DNA of 64,000 nt, from contig UCII01000021.1 in the NCBI GenBank assembly GCA_900472485.1, positions 186,001-250,000 of the forward strand, in the 5' to 3' direction. Below, one piece after another: positions 8,411-17,826 of this stretch. Below the pieces are notes generated by a model. It was not told where the DNA came from. It ran no database searches and saw only the letters and a program-made list of their open reading frames with translations. Every line of letters begins with the position of its first letter. Position 1 is the stretch's first letter. The translations under genes were made by a program, and so were the position numbers. Source of the DNA: Hyphomicrobiales bacterium. GTDB taxonomy: Bacteria; Pseudomonadota; Alphaproteobacteria; Rhizobiales; Rhizobiaceae.

Positions 8411-10552
8411 TTAATGACTGGAACCGGCCGCCCCCAGCAATTGACGGGCTTCGGACAGCACGGGGACGTAGAGCGAGCTCAGGGTCGCCGCGAACGTCGC
8501 TGTGAGATGATCGGCATCCTTATAGAGCGGCAGACCGTTTCGCACGGCATCGCAACGATCGCTGCTGCAGATGGCTGGCAGCGGATCGATGATCGTTGCA
8601 CCATATTTTGCAGCCACACGGCTCAGGATCACATGTGAGAGCGCCTGCCTCTTCTTGATATACTCCAATGGGGGAGCAACCTCCGTTGACGTGCCTTGCA
8701 TCATCGCCTTGGCGACGGCCTCGGGCATATAGCGTCCCATTTCAGGGACATCCGAGACCAGCACGACCTTGGTTCCCTGTTTGGTCAGCTCGGCAATCAG
8801 GCGGTCCATCGATTGGACGACCAACGCCGATCTATCCTCCAACGGGGGCGGTACGGAAGGGTCGAAATACGGCCCCTCATTGGGCATTTCGGCATCGTGG
8901 ACATATTTGGGCCAATAGGCCACCAGGAAAACCAGTGGAATATGCTGGGCCTTAATCAGGTCGTGCACCGCGCCGTTGAAATCACCGCAGAGTTCGGTAT
9001 CGCCGCGCGGCGTGAGCTGAACCTCTGGCAAAGGCGGGCACGAGGAATGGCCTGCGAAGAGACCGCTGATCCCAACCTGTTTCGCCGCCGCATCGATGGC
9101 AGGCGCCATGGCGCCGGAATGGGAATCGCCCCAAACGAGAAAGGCGGGTTTCGCTACGTCCTCCGGCCCGAGCGGACAAAGCTTGCCTGCACGAATATCC
9201 GCAGCCGATCGGGCCGCCGTGTCGGATTCGGCAAAGCATGGCGGCAGGCTGAAGCGGCTTTGATCGTAAGTGGAAGCATAAACCCTCTGCACATCCGCCG
9301 GCAGTCGACCGGGTACGCCGCCGTGATGGGCGACATAGTCTCCCAATCCGGCAGCGGCGATCACGACGGTCAGGGCCCCGGCAAATAACGGCGAGCGCTT
9401 TACCAGACTGCCGCGTCCACGGAATGGCCGCTCGATGAAGCGCCATGAGATGATAGCCAAGGCGAGCGACGCCAGTACGATCAGGCCGCCCTGCATCGGC
9501 GAAAGCTCTCGTCCTGTCACCTCCCGGCTGAAGACGATGAGCGGCCAATGCCAGAGATAAAGCGAGTAGGAGATCAACCCGACGAAGACCATCGGCCGCG
9601 ATTGCAGAACTCTGCTCGCTGGTCCGAGTTCGTCTCGCGCGTGGATCACCAGTGCCGCGCCAAGACAGGGTAGCAGAGCTGCCGGGCCGGGAAAGAGTGT
9701 CCGTTCGCTAAACCCGAAGACGGCAATCGCGATCAAAAGCACGCCGGCGGAGGCCAATCCGGCTCGCACCCTGGATTGCTTTGGCACCGGCAGGACACCT
9801 AGGGCCAGCAGCGCTCCAAGGAGCAGCTCCCAGCCACGAAATTGCAGCAGATAAAATGCGTCGGGCTGCGACCGGAACAGCGTCCACGTGCTCGCCATGA
9901 ACGACACGGCCAGCAATCCAGCCAGGATCGGTGCTATATACCGTTGGGCAAATCGGTTGAGGACCAACAGCAGCAAGGGAAACAGAATGTAGAACTGCTC
10001 CTCGACGGCCAGGGACCATGTGTGCAGCAGCGGCTTCATCTGCGCGCCGATATCGAAGTATCCGCTCTCCTTGTCGAATTGGATATTCGATGTGAACAGG
10101 GCCGCCGCCTTCAAGCTGCGCGCGAAATAGGCAAATTCGGCTGGCATCAGCAGAAACCATGCCGCGACCGAAGACGTGGCCAGGACAGCGAACAATGCCG
10201 GAAAAATCCGCCGGATGCGGCGCTCATAGAATCGAATGAGACTGAATTCGCCCTTCGCGATTTCCTTGGAGATCAGCGATGCCATCAGGAAGCCGGAAAT
10301 GACGAAAAATATGTCAACGCCGACGAAGCCGCCGCCAAACCCCGGGATACCGGCGTGATAGAGAACGACCGGAATGATCGCCAGGGCGCGCAGGCCGTCG
10401 ATATCGCGGCGATAGGTGAAGCCGCCGGGCTCGTATCCGGGAACGGGCGCCACAGAAGACGAGCGCCTAACAACAAGATTCAAATTCAACTCTCCAAAAC
10501 TGACAACACCCGCATACAGCCGCAGCGTGTCGTTTTTGGGAAATAGTCTCAT
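8411..10552 (-). CDS. Membrane O-acyltransferase (acyltransferase 3 family) with C-terminal SGNH domain
   Basis: A 713-residue protein of the OafA/OatA type that moves acetyl or another acyl group onto a surface polysaccharide. Residues about 45-390 form the multi-helix acyltransferase-3 domain (YRRDIDGLRALAI, GVDIFFVISGF, and H177 in HTWSLAVEEQFYI). The periplasmic C-terminal half is an SGNH hydrolase-like domain, with the nucleophile serine S477 in WGDSHSG and the matching catalytic pair in KDADHLT near residue 680. No polysaccharide synthesis genes lie nearby, so the target (lipopolysaccharide, exopolysaccharide or another glycan) is unknown. It is transcribed divergently from the ChrB-like gene, with 175 bases between them. 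Confidence 0.9.
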   Translation of the reverse strand: MRLFPKNDTLRLYAGVVSFGELNLNLVVRRSSSVAPVPGYEPGGFTYRRDIDGLRALAIIPVVLYHAGIPGFGGGFVGVDIFFVISGFLMASLISKEIAKGEFSLIRFYERRIRRIFPALFAVLATSSVAAWFLLMPAEFAYFARSLKAAALFTSNIQFDKESGYFDIGAQMKPLLHTWSLAVEEQFYILFPLLLLVLNRFAQRYIAPILAGLLAVSFMASTWTLFRSQPDAFYLLQFRGWELLLGALLALGVLPVPKQSRVRAGLASAGVLLIAIAVFGFSERTLFPGPAALLPCLGAALVIHARDELGPASRVLQSRPMVFVGLISYSLYLWHWPLIVFSREVTGRELSPMQGGLIVLASLALAIISWRFIERPFRGRGSLVKRSPLFAGALTVVIAAAGLGDYVAHHGGVPGRLPADVQRVYASTYDQSRFSLPPCFAESDTAARSAADIRAGKLCPLGPEDVAKPAFLVWGDSHSGAMAPAIDAAAKQVGISGLFAGHSSCPPLPEVQLTPRGDTELCGDFNGAVHDLIKAQHIPLVFLVAYWPKYVHDAEMPNEGPYFDPSVPPPLEDRSALVVQSMDRLIAELTKQGTKVVLVSDVPEMGRYMPEAVAKAMMQGTSTEVAPPLEYIKKRQALSHVILSRVAAKYGATIIDPLPAICSSDRCDAVRNGLPLYKDADHLTATFAATLSSLYVPVLSEARQLLGAAGSSH

Positions 10553-10727
10553 TGACTGACGTAAAGCTGAAACCCTGGTTTCGGCCGCTTGCTTGAGGCG
10601 TCAGGCATGGGGCCAACAAAATGGCGCGACGCCGGCGCAGCTGACCGCACGCCCGATTGAAGGTTCCATTTCATGGCCGATATGGTATGCATGAAATGTA
10701 ACGACCGTAACAACAAAGAGAAACGTC

Positions 10728-11270
10728 TTGGGTCAATGGATTCTGCTAACCTACAAGGTGCCTTCGGAGCCTGCAGCTCGAAGGGTCGCATTGTGGCGGC
10801 GTCTCAAGGGCTTGGGAGCTATCTATCTCCAGAACGGGGTTTGCCTCCTCCCCCGCACCGACGAAAACCTGCGACGACTGAAGATGTCGGAACTGGATAT
10901 CTCCGAAATGGGTGGCGAATCCGTGCTGCTGGATTCAGCACCTCTCGATGACGCCCAACTCAACAAAGTGATCGAACGCTTCAATGCAGACCGTGATGAG
11001 CTCTACCAAGAATTCATCGGACGCTGCGACGATTTCGAGAAGGAAATCGCGAAGGAGATATCGAAGCATAAGTTCACCTATGCTGAACTCGAAGAAGAAG
11101 ACACGGATCTTAGGAAGCTCCAGGAATGGTTCGAGCGGATCAAGAAGCTCGACTTCTACGGCGCGCAATTGGCAACGTCGGCTGCCGAAAAGCTCAAGGC
11201 TTGCGAGGCCCTGCTCGACGATTATGCGCGCCAGGTTTTCGAAGCCAACGAAGAGAACAAAAACGGCTGA
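10728..11270 (+). CDS. ChrB N-terminal-domain protein (chromate resistance related)
   Basis: The N-terminus WILLTYKVPSEPAARR-VALWRRLKGLGAIYLQNGV matches the N-terminal domain of ChrB, which acts with the chromate exporter ChrA in chromate sensing and resistance. This 180-residue protein stops before the C-terminal half of full-length ChrB and instead ends in a highly charged, helical segment. The likely start is TTG at MGQWILL. An MFS transporter begins 26 bases after the stop, and the two form an operon. No chrA is present. The pair is known from rhizobial genomes, but a role in chromate is inferred from the domain only. Confidence 0.8.
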   Translation: MGQWILLTYKVPSEPAARRVALWRRLKGLGAIYLQNGVCLLPRTDENLRRLKMSELDISEMGGESVLLDSAPLDDAQLNKVIERFNADRDELYQEFIGRCDDFEKEIAKEISKHKFTYAELEEEDTDLRKLQEWFERIKKLDFYGAQLATSAAEKLKACEALLDDYARQVFEANEENKNG

Positions 11271-11296
11271 ACAAGAAGCGCCGAAAGGATCCGCCA

Positions 11297-12505
11297 ATGG
11301 TTGATGTCAACGCAAAAAGCCGGCGACCGGCACCAGCCATACCCGGCGGCGTCTGGGCGCTGGGCTTCGTCTCGCTTTTTATGGACATTTCCTCCGAGAT
11401 GATCCACGCCCTGCTTCCTGTCTACATGGTGACCGTACTGGGAGCCTCGACGCTTTCCGTCGGCATCATCGAGGGCATCGCGGAAGCCACCGCCGCGATC
11501 ACGAAAGTATTCTCCGGGGCTATAAGCGATTGGCTCGGCAAGCGAAAACTGTTGGTCCTGCTGGGATATGGGATGGCTGCACTGACCAAGCCGATTTTTC
11601 CGGTTGCGCCGTCGATCGGCTGGCTTGTAGCAGCACGTTTCATCGACCGTATCGGCAAGGGCATTCGCGGTGCGCCGCGAGATGCCCTGATTGCAGATAT
11701 TTCGCCTCCCGAAGTTCGCGGCGCAAGCTTCGGACTGCGGCAATCCTTGGATACGGTCGGCGCCTTCCTTGGCCCAGCGATCGCGCTGCTTCTCATGTGG
11801 TGGACTTCGGATCAGTTCGGCACGGTTTTCTGGATTGCCGTCATCCCTGCCTTCGTTGCGGTCGGCCTCATTCTTTTCTTCGTCCAGGAACCTTCGAAAG
11901 CGCCCAGCGATAAGAGCGCGAGATTCCCGTTACGAAAATCCGATCTCTTGCGTCTTCCAAGCACATACTGGCTTGTGACCGGGGTAGCGGCGATTTTCAC
12001 GCTTGCGCGCTTCAGCGAAGCCTTTCTGTTGCTCGATGCCCAGAGCCTCGACCTCCCAGTCATGCTAATTCCGCTTGTGCTGATCGGCATGAATTTCATC
12101 TATTCGGTATCCGCATACCCGGTCGGAGTTCTTGCCGACCGGGTCGAGCGCGTCACCTTGCTTTTGATCGGTGTCGGGCTCCTGGTCGCAGCCGATCTGA
12201 CGCTGGCTTTCGTACCTGGGCTACCCGGTCTGGCTCTTGGCGTATTGCTCTGGGGCTTACATATGGGCTTCACGCAAGGGATATTTGCAACGCTGGTTGC
12301 GGACGCCTCTCCGAGCAATCTGCGGGGAACGGCTTTCGGCGTCTTCAATCTCGTTTCCGGAGTTGCCCTATTATGCGCCAGCGTCCTTGCCGGCGGACTC
12401 TGGGAATGGATCGGGCCTGATAGCACCTTTGTCGCCGGCGCGGCTTTTGCGTCCGTGGCCGGTCTGATCCTGCTTGCTTTCAGAGAACGCCTCAAGAGGG
12501 CTTGA
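11297..12505 (+). CDS. MFS transporter paired with ChrB-like protein
   Basis: A 402-residue inner-membrane transporter with twelve predicted helices. The loop between helices 2 and 3 has the MFS signature in the form GAISDWLGKRK, and a second conserved loop reads RIGKGIRGAPRDALIADI. The start at MVDVNAK follows AAGGA by 8 bases; the frame is open further upstream, inside the ChrB-like gene, but that part is not MFS-like. It is co-transcribed with the ChrB N-domain protein, which suggests export of a metal oxyanion or a toxic compound. The substrate itself is not visible. Confidence 0.88.
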   Translation: MVDVNAKSRRPAPAIPGGVWALGFVSLFMDISSEMIHALLPVYMVTVLGASTLSVGIIEGIAEATAAITKVFSGAISDWLGKRKLLVLLGYGMAALTKPIFPVAPSIGWLVAARFIDRIGKGIRGAPRDALIADISPPEVRGASFGLRQSLDTVGAFLGPAIALLLMWWTSDQFGTVFWIAVIPAFVAVGLILFFVQEPSKAPSDKSARFPLRKSDLLRLPSTYWLVTGVAAIFTLARFSEAFLLLDAQSLDLPVMLIPLVLIGMNFIYSVSAYPVGVLADRVERVTLLLIGVGLLVAADLTLAFVPGLPGLALGVLLWGLHMGFTQGIFATLVADASPSNLRGTAFGVFNLVSGVALLCASVLAGGLWEWIGPDSTFVAGAAFASVAGLILLAFRERLKRA

Positions 12506-12644
12506 AGCGCACGCACGCCTATGGCTCGGCTCAAGGATCGTCGAATGTTTTGGACTGATTCAAACCGGTAGCGCGCGCCAAAAAGCCAGCTTCACACAAG
12601 TCATCGTCGCTACCATCCCGGCATCAGCAACGTGCGAGGAACCA

Positions 12645-13979
12645 ATGAGCATCTTTGGTAGCATGAAAACGGCAGTTTCCGGCATGAACGCGCAGGCAAA
12701 TAAGCTTAGCACCGTCTCGGACAACATCGCGAACGTCAATACAACGGGCTACAAGTCGGCGACCACCAGCTTTTCGTCGTTGATTCTCCCTTCGGGCGGC
12801 GGCAACTACAACTCCGGCAGCGTCGAAACCAATGTCAGCTATTCGGTCTCGCAGCAGGGCGATACTATTTCCACCTCGTCGAGCAGCGACTTGTCGATCC
12901 AGGGCGCCGGCTTCTTCGTCGTGCAGGGCGCCGACGGCAAGACCGTTCTGACCCGCGCAGGCGACTTCACGCCGGATGCAAACGGCAACCTCAAGAATTC
13001 CGCTGGCTATACGCTGATGGGCTACTCCTATGCTTCGGGAGCGCCGGCTGTCGTCGTCAACGGCTTCGACGGCCTGGTGCCGATCAACGTCAACCAGAGC
13101 GGCCTTGCCAACTCCCCTTCGACCTCAGGCAGCTTCACGGGCAATCTCAATTCGAACGCGACGGTTGTTGTACCCAGCTCCACCGAAACATTGCCGAGCG
13201 CCAACAAAGCGACAACAACCGCCAATACCCAGAAAAGCTCGGTTGTCGGCTACGACAAGCTCGGCAATACCGTCATGTATGACATCTATTATACTAAGAC
13301 GGCGGATGCCAAGCCTGCGGTCGCCGCTGATCCCACTGCTACCCCGCCGGTCGCGGCCTCCCCGGCGACCTCTGGTACATGGGAAGTCGCCGTCTACCGC
13401 AACGCCGACGCCGCGACGGGTACCGGTTCATCCTTCCCTTACTCATCCGGCCCTGTTGCGACAAGCACGATGACGTTCGATACAAGCGGCAATATGCTAA
13501 GTGGCGGCAGCTTTACGATCACCGATCCGACGACCGCTGGATCGATCGCCATGGATCTGAGTAAGATGACGCAGAAGGCCTCTGATTTCGCCTCGACCGG
13601 CTCGACCAATGGGCAGGCGGCAGCGGCGGTCACCGGCGTTACCATCGACAAGAACGGCGTCGTCTACGCGAACTACGCTAAAGGTGATCCGAAGGCGATC
13701 TACCAGATCCCGCTCGCAACCGTTGCAAGCCCGGATAAGCTGACGCTGATGAGCGGCAACGTTTATCAGGCCAATGCCGATTCCGGCGTAACGGTCACCA
13801 GTTTCGCCAACAGCAACGGCCTTGGCTATATCCAGTCGAACTCGCTGGAAGCTTCGAACGTCGATCTGGCGGGCCAGCTCACCGACATGATCCAGGCGCA
13901 GAAGAGCTATACCGCCAACTCCAAGGTCTTCCAAACGGGCTCCGACCTGCTGGACGTGCTGGTCAATCTCCAGCGCTGA
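12645..13979 (+). CDS. flgE: Flagellar hook protein FlgE
   Basis: This is the structural protein of the flagellar hook, 444 residues. The N-terminus MSIFGSMKTAVSGMNAQANKLS and the motif SDNIANVNTTGYK are the rod/hook family signature. GAGFFVVQ near residue 88 and the C-terminal helix (LTDMIQAQKSYTANSKVFQT) are also typical. The variable middle part is rich in Ala, Thr and Pro. The start is preceded by GAGGA at 5 bases; an upstream-extended frame lies in the MFS gene end. No other flagellar gene is in the window, so this is an isolated copy. A terminator follows at 14001-14022. Confidence 0.93.
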   Translation: MSIFGSMKTAVSGMNAQANKLSTVSDNIANVNTTGYKSATTSFSSLILPSGGGNYNSGSVETNVSYSVSQQGDTISTSSSSDLSIQGAGFFVVQGADGKTVLTRAGDFTPDANGNLKNSAGYTLMGYSYASGAPAVVVNGFDGLVPINVNQSGLANSPSTSGSFTGNLNSNATVVVPSSTETLPSANKATTTANTQKSSVVGYDKLGNTVMYDIYYTKTADAKPAVAADPTATPPVAASPATSGTWEVAVYRNADAATGTGSSFPYSSGPVATSTMTFDTSGNMLSGGSFTITDPTTAGSIAMDLSKMTQKASDFASTGSTNGQAAAAVTGVTIDKNGVVYANYAKGDPKAIYQIPLATVASPDKLTLMSGNVYQANADSGVTVTSFANSNGLGYIQSNSLEASNVDLAGQLTDMIQAQKSYTANSKVFQTGSDLLDVLVNLQR

Positions 13980-14000
13980 TTTTCCGCATGCGAAATCAGA

Positions 14001-14022
14001 AGGGCCCTCCGGGGCCTTTTTT
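14001..14022 (+). terminator. Rho-independent terminator after flgE
   Basis: The stem ggccc/gggcc closes a tccg tetraloop and is extended by two weaker pairs. A run of six T follows. It begins 21 bases after the hook gene stop. Confidence 0.85.
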
Positions 14023-14199
14023 CGTACGATCCGGCGAGGGAAACCTGTTGCTGAACACTGCTCCGGCGGAGGCATGAGGATCTGCGAGCGCAGCTGGCGC
14101 TTGGCTCGCGCGTAAATTTCAGGATCGGATCGAGCGAAAAGAATTCGGCGGATGCAGCGGTCGGATGGGCCGGATTTCCATAATCCTCAACGGCCCGCC

Positions 14200-15201
14200 T
14201 TACGCGCGGCCAGTTGCTTTCCGGTTGATGAAACTCAGAGCGAGCACGGCAAAGATCAGTGTTCCCGTACCGACTTGCTGCCAATAGAAATTCAGATCGG
14301 TCAGTAAGAGCCCATTGGCCACGATACTGAGCAGCAGCGCACCCAGCACGGTGCCAGCAACGTTCGGCCGCCCGAGCGGGCTGAGCGTCGTGCCGATGAA
14401 GGTTGCGCCGATGGCATTCAGCAGAAATGCATTGCCGGAAGATGGGATATAGACGGTGACGGTCGCAGTCAGAATGAGGCCGGCGACGGCTGCGATCAAC
14501 CCAACCAGTACGAAGGTGGCCGCTATATAGGCGGGAGCCGCAATGCCGGAATAGCGTACGACGCCCGGCTGGATACCGATTGACAGGATGATGCGGCCCA
14601 AGCGCGTGCGGGCAAAAATAACCGCAGCGATCGCGATGAGGACGATGGCGGTTGCAAGCGGCACAGGGAAACCCCAGATCGTACCGTGGCCAAGAAAACG
14701 GAAAGCCTCCGGCACGCCGTTCGGCGGCAGATAGACGGGATTACCGCCATTGGTCAGCAATTGCTGGATGCTGCGGCCGATGAACAGCGTGCCGAGCGTC
14801 GCAAGGAACGGGGATACGCCGATCCCCGAGATCAACAGCGCATTGAAGGCGCCGACGAGTGCTCCGGCTCCCAATCCGGCAAGTGCCGCGAGTGCCACGG
14901 GCTGCCCGGCAAGGACGAGCGAGACGAAGGCAAAGCTTGCGAAATCCATCGCCGTCCCCACCGAAAGATCGATGCCGCCAGACCCAACAGCAAAGGTCAT
15001 GGCGATGGAAACGATGGCAAGCAGCGTAAAATTGTTGACCAGGACGCTCTGCAGGTTGGCAAGGGTCAGGAATGTCGGTGTGATGAGGGAAAAGGCGGCA
15101 GAGACCGCAACCAGGGCAAGGATCAGCCCATAGCGCACGAGGCGACCCGCAATCAGGCGCGGCAAGCCAGCCGTGGCGTGTGCAGAAGTATGGAGCGACA
15201 T
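14200..15201 (-). CDS. CUT2 sugar ABC transporter permease (RbsC family), second
   Basis: A 333-residue inner-membrane subunit with many hydrophobic helices and the RbsC-type motif GSGGIDLSVGTAM (about residues 72-84), followed by the SGIGVSPFLATLGT segment. It is the last gene of a four-gene operon (binding protein, ATPase, permease, permease) and starts 2 bases after the stop of the preceding permease. Two different permeases imply a heterodimeric channel, as in AraH/RbsC-type paralogue pairs of rhizobia. The transported sugar is unknown. Confidence 0.9.
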   Translation of the reverse strand: MSLHTSAHATAGLPRLIAGRLVRYGLILALVAVSAAFSLITPTFLTLANLQSVLVNNFTLLAIVSIAMTFAVGSGGIDLSVGTAMDFASFAFVSLVLAGQPVALAALAGLGAGALVGAFNALLISGIGVSPFLATLGTLFIGRSIQQLLTNGGNPVYLPPNGVPEAFRFLGHGTIWGFPVPLATAIVLIAIAAVIFARTRLGRIILSIGIQPGVVRYSGIAAPAYIAATFVLVGLIAAVAGLILTATVTVYIPSSGNAFLLNAIGATFIGTTLSPLGRPNVAGTVLGALLLSIVANGLLLTDLNFYWQQVGTGTLIFAVLALSFINRKATGRA

Positions 15202-15203
15202 GT

Positions 15204-16223
15204 TCAGGCCTCCTGCCGGCGCAACAGCGTGGTCGCCGAGACCACGATGAGAATGAGCAGGCCCTGAACGCCGCTGACCAGCGTGCTCGAAATATTGAGC
15301 AGCTGAAAGCCATTGGTGAGGAAGCCGACCAGCAGAGCTGAAAGCAACGTTCCAGTCACGGTCGGAACCAGCCGGCGTGAAAAGACTGAGCCGAGCAAAG
15401 CAGTGACAACAACAGGCAACAGCATCTCGCCGGAACCCGTCGTGCTGCCGCTCAGGTAGGAAACCGAGAGGATACCGGCGATGCCGCCAGATAGGCCGCT
15501 GGCGACGAAGGCACCGGCAAGCAGGCGACGAAGCGGCAAGCCGGCGGCGCGCGCAGCATCCGGAAACTCGCCGACGGCATAAAGGCGGAGACCAAGCGGC
15601 GTATATTGCACAATCGCCGTTGCAATTGCCGTGAAGCCGATGAGCACATAGGCAAGGATCGGCATGCCGAAGGAGTCCGAAGCAGAAAGCGCCGAAAGGA
15701 ACGGCGTGGAAGCTGGAAGGACGGTATTCCCCGTCAGCACCAGTTCCAGGCCGGCAACGACGTTCATGACGGCAAGCGTGGCGAGCAGCGGCACGATACC
15801 GGCATAGACGACGGCGATGGCATTGACCGCGCCGATCAGTGTACCAGTCAGGATCGATGCCATGATCGCCGTGACGTCACCAAAGCCAAGTTGCGTCAGG
15901 CTGGCATAAACGGCAGCGCTGAGGCCCATATTGGCGGCGAGCGACAGGTCGATGCCGCCGGTGACGACATTCGAGCCGCCGGCGATGAGGACGATCGTCA
16001 GTCCGATCGCCAGCACGCCGGAGATGGCTGATTGGCCGAGCACATTGCCGATATTGCCGATGCTGAGGAAATAAGGCGCTGTCAGCGAAAAGACGATCAG
16101 GATGGCCGCAAAGGCGATCAGCGACCCGAAGCGCAACGCCGCGGCCGCGACACTGCCGGCCGGGCGAGCGGGTCCTTCTACGGTCGAAAATCCGGAAGGC
16201 GCAAACTCCACTTCAGCCGACAT
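15204..16223 (-). CDS. CUT2 sugar ABC transporter permease (RbsC family), first
   Basis: A 339-residue membrane subunit with the RbsC motif GGSNVVTGGIDLSLAANM near residues 82-99. The start MSAEVEFAPSG was chosen because it overlaps the end of the ATPase gene by 11 bases, as is usual for translational coupling; a longer frame starts inside the ATPase gene. A soluble N-terminal tail of about 35 residues precedes the first helix. It works with the second permease, the double ATPase and the binding protein of the same operon. Confidence 0.9.
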   Translation of the reverse strand: MSAEVEFAPSGFSTVEGPARPAGSVAAAALRFGSLIAFAAILIVFSLTAPYFLSIGNIGNVLGQSAISGVLAIGLTIVLIAGGSNVVTGGIDLSLAANMGLSAAVYASLTQLGFGDVTAIMASILTGTLIGAVNAIAVVYAGIVPLLATLAVMNVVAGLELVLTGNTVLPASTPFLSALSASDSFGMPILAYVLIGFTAIATAIVQYTPLGLRLYAVGEFPDAARAAGLPLRRLLAGAFVASGLSGGIAGILSVSYLSGSTTGSGEMLLPVVVTALLGSVFSRRLVPTVTGTLLSALLVGFLTNGFQLLNISSTLVSGVQGLLILIVVSATTLLRRQEA

Positions 16224-17763
16224 GGCGCTGTCCTTCCGACGATCCGGTCGCTTCAGCAAGCACGGTATCCGCCGTCGTCTCCGCCGATATGAATTCCCGG
16301 ATCACCCTGCCGCGGAAGAGCACAAGGATGCGATCCGTGATGCCAATGAGTTCCGACAGGTCGGAAGACAGGACTATGATACCGGCGCCCCGCGCCGCGA
16401 GTTCGCCGATCAGCGTATAGATCTCGACCTTGGAGCCGATGTCGACGCCGACAGTCGGCTCATCGAGGAGGTAGACCTCGGAATGGCGACTGAGCCATTT
16501 GGCAATCGCCACCTTCTGCTGATTGCCGCCTGAAAGCGTGCGCAGCAAGGCATTACGTCCGCTGGTCTTCACCTGCAGCCGTTCAATCAGAGCATCGATT
16601 TCGTGCCTTTCGCCGTTGCGGTCGAGAAAGCCGAGGCGCGTGAAGCGATCGAGGCTGGAAAGACTGATATTTTCCGCAACGCTGAGGTCGAGCGCGACGC
16701 CGTGGCGGCGCCTATCTTCGGGCACCAAGGCGATCCTGTGGTCCGCTGCTTGCCTGGGATTGGCGAAACGGACAGCCTTGCCGCCGATTTCGATACGGCC
16801 GGAAGCCGGCCTGTCGAGACCGAAGAGGGCGCGGACCAGCTCCTTTGCCCCGGAACCGAGCAGACCGGTGAGGCCCAGCACCTCGCCGCGGCGAAGCGTG
16901 AAGCTGACATCCTCGTATTTTCCGGGCGCCGAAAGCTGTTCGACCTTGAGGATTTCGTCGCCAGGTGCGACCACCGGCTTCGGAAACATTTCCTTGATGT
17001 CGCGCTCGACCATCAGGCGCGCGATCGCTGCCGCCGATGTGTCCCGGATCGGCACCGAAGCAACGTCCAGCCCGTTGCGCAGCACCGTGACGTGGTCGCA
17101 GAGTTCCTCGATTTCGTTCAGGTAGTGCGAGATATAGATGATGGTCACGCCTTCGTCGCGCAGGCGGCGGATCAGACGGAAGAGGATATCGGCCTCGCGA
17201 CGCACCAATGCAGCCGTCGGCTCGTCGAAGACAAGCACCTTAGGCTGGTTGAGAAGCGCGCGGGTGATCTGCACGATCTGCTTTTCGGCCGTCGACAATT
17301 CGCTGACCAGCGCGCTATTCGGCAACCGGACGCCGAAATAATCGTTGAGGATATCGGATGCGCGCCGCTGCATCAGCCGGCGATCGAGAAATGGCGTGCC
17401 TGGTATGCGCGGCTCCCGGCCGAGAAACAGGGCTTCGCCGACCGTAAAAGTCGGCACGAGCAGCCGATCCTGATGAATGAAATGAATGCCGAGCTCTTCC
17501 GCGAGATGCGGGGTCAGCCTGTCGAAAGCTTGCCCTTCGATCTCGATCCGCCCGTCATCCGGCTGGTGAAGACCGGCAAGCAGCTTGATCAGTGTCGATT
17601 TGCCTGCGCCGTTCTGGCCGACGAGACCATGGATGGTTCCACGCCTGACGCTCAGTGACGCACCCGCCAGCGCCTGCGCTCCGCCGAAGCGCTTGATGAT
17701 GCCTTCGAAGCGGATGATGTCGTCTTTTGCCGTCACTGGCTGTTTGAAAGAAATGGCGCTCAT
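16213..17763 (-). CDS. CUT2 sugar ABC transporter ATPase (double nucleotide-binding domains)
   Basis: A 516-residue cytoplasmic subunit with two ATP-binding cassettes in one chain, the hallmark of the RbsA/XylG/MglA group. The first cassette has Walker A GQNGAGKST (about residue 47) and the signature-like segment ELSTAEKQIVQITRALL, with VLVFDEPTAAL as Walker B. The second cassette has the degenerate P-loop GLLGSGAKE and LSGGNQQKVAIAKWL, then LLDEPTVGVD. The start MSAISFKQP was chosen over a longer frame that would begin in the intergenic hairpin. It lies 63 bases after the binding-protein gene, and the gap holds a strong stem-loop. Confidence 0.92.
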   Translation of the reverse strand: MSAISFKQPVTAKDDIIRFEGIIKRFGGAQALAGASLSVRRGTIHGLVGQNGAGKSTLIKLLAGLHQPDDGRIEIEGQAFDRLTPHLAEELGIHFIHQDRLLVPTFTVGEALFLGREPRIPGTPFLDRRLMQRRASDILNDYFGVRLPNSALVSELSTAEKQIVQITRALLNQPKVLVFDEPTAALVRREADILFRLIRRLRDEGVTIIYISHYLNEIEELCDHVTVLRNGLDVASVPIRDTSAAAIARLMVERDIKEMFPKPVVAPGDEILKVEQLSAPGKYEDVSFTLRRGEVLGLTGLLGSGAKELVRALFGLDRPASGRIEIGGKAVRFANPRQAADHRIALVPEDRRRHGVALDLSVAENISLSSLDRFTRLGFLDRNGERHEIDALIERLQVKTSGRNALLRTLSGGNQQKVAIAKWLSRHSEVYLLDEPTVGVDIGSKVEIYTLIGELAARGAGIIVLSSDLSELIGITDRILVLFRGRVIREFISAETTADTVLAEATGSSEGQRHVG

Positions 17764-17784
17764 CTCGGTCTCCAGCGGACATAG

Positions 17785-17818
17785 TCCGGGCGATCCAGCC
17801 ATGGCAGCATCGCCCGGA
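17785..17818 (-). promoter_or_regulatory. Intercistronic hairpin between binding-protein and ATPase genes
   Basis: Ten-base arms tccgggcgat and atcgcccgga are perfect complements around a 14-base loop, located 9 bases after the binding-protein stop codon. Such a stem-loop commonly protects the upstream mRNA or attenuates transcription, giving more binding protein than membrane subunits. Confidence 0.7.
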
Positions 17819-17826
17819 GCGGATTA

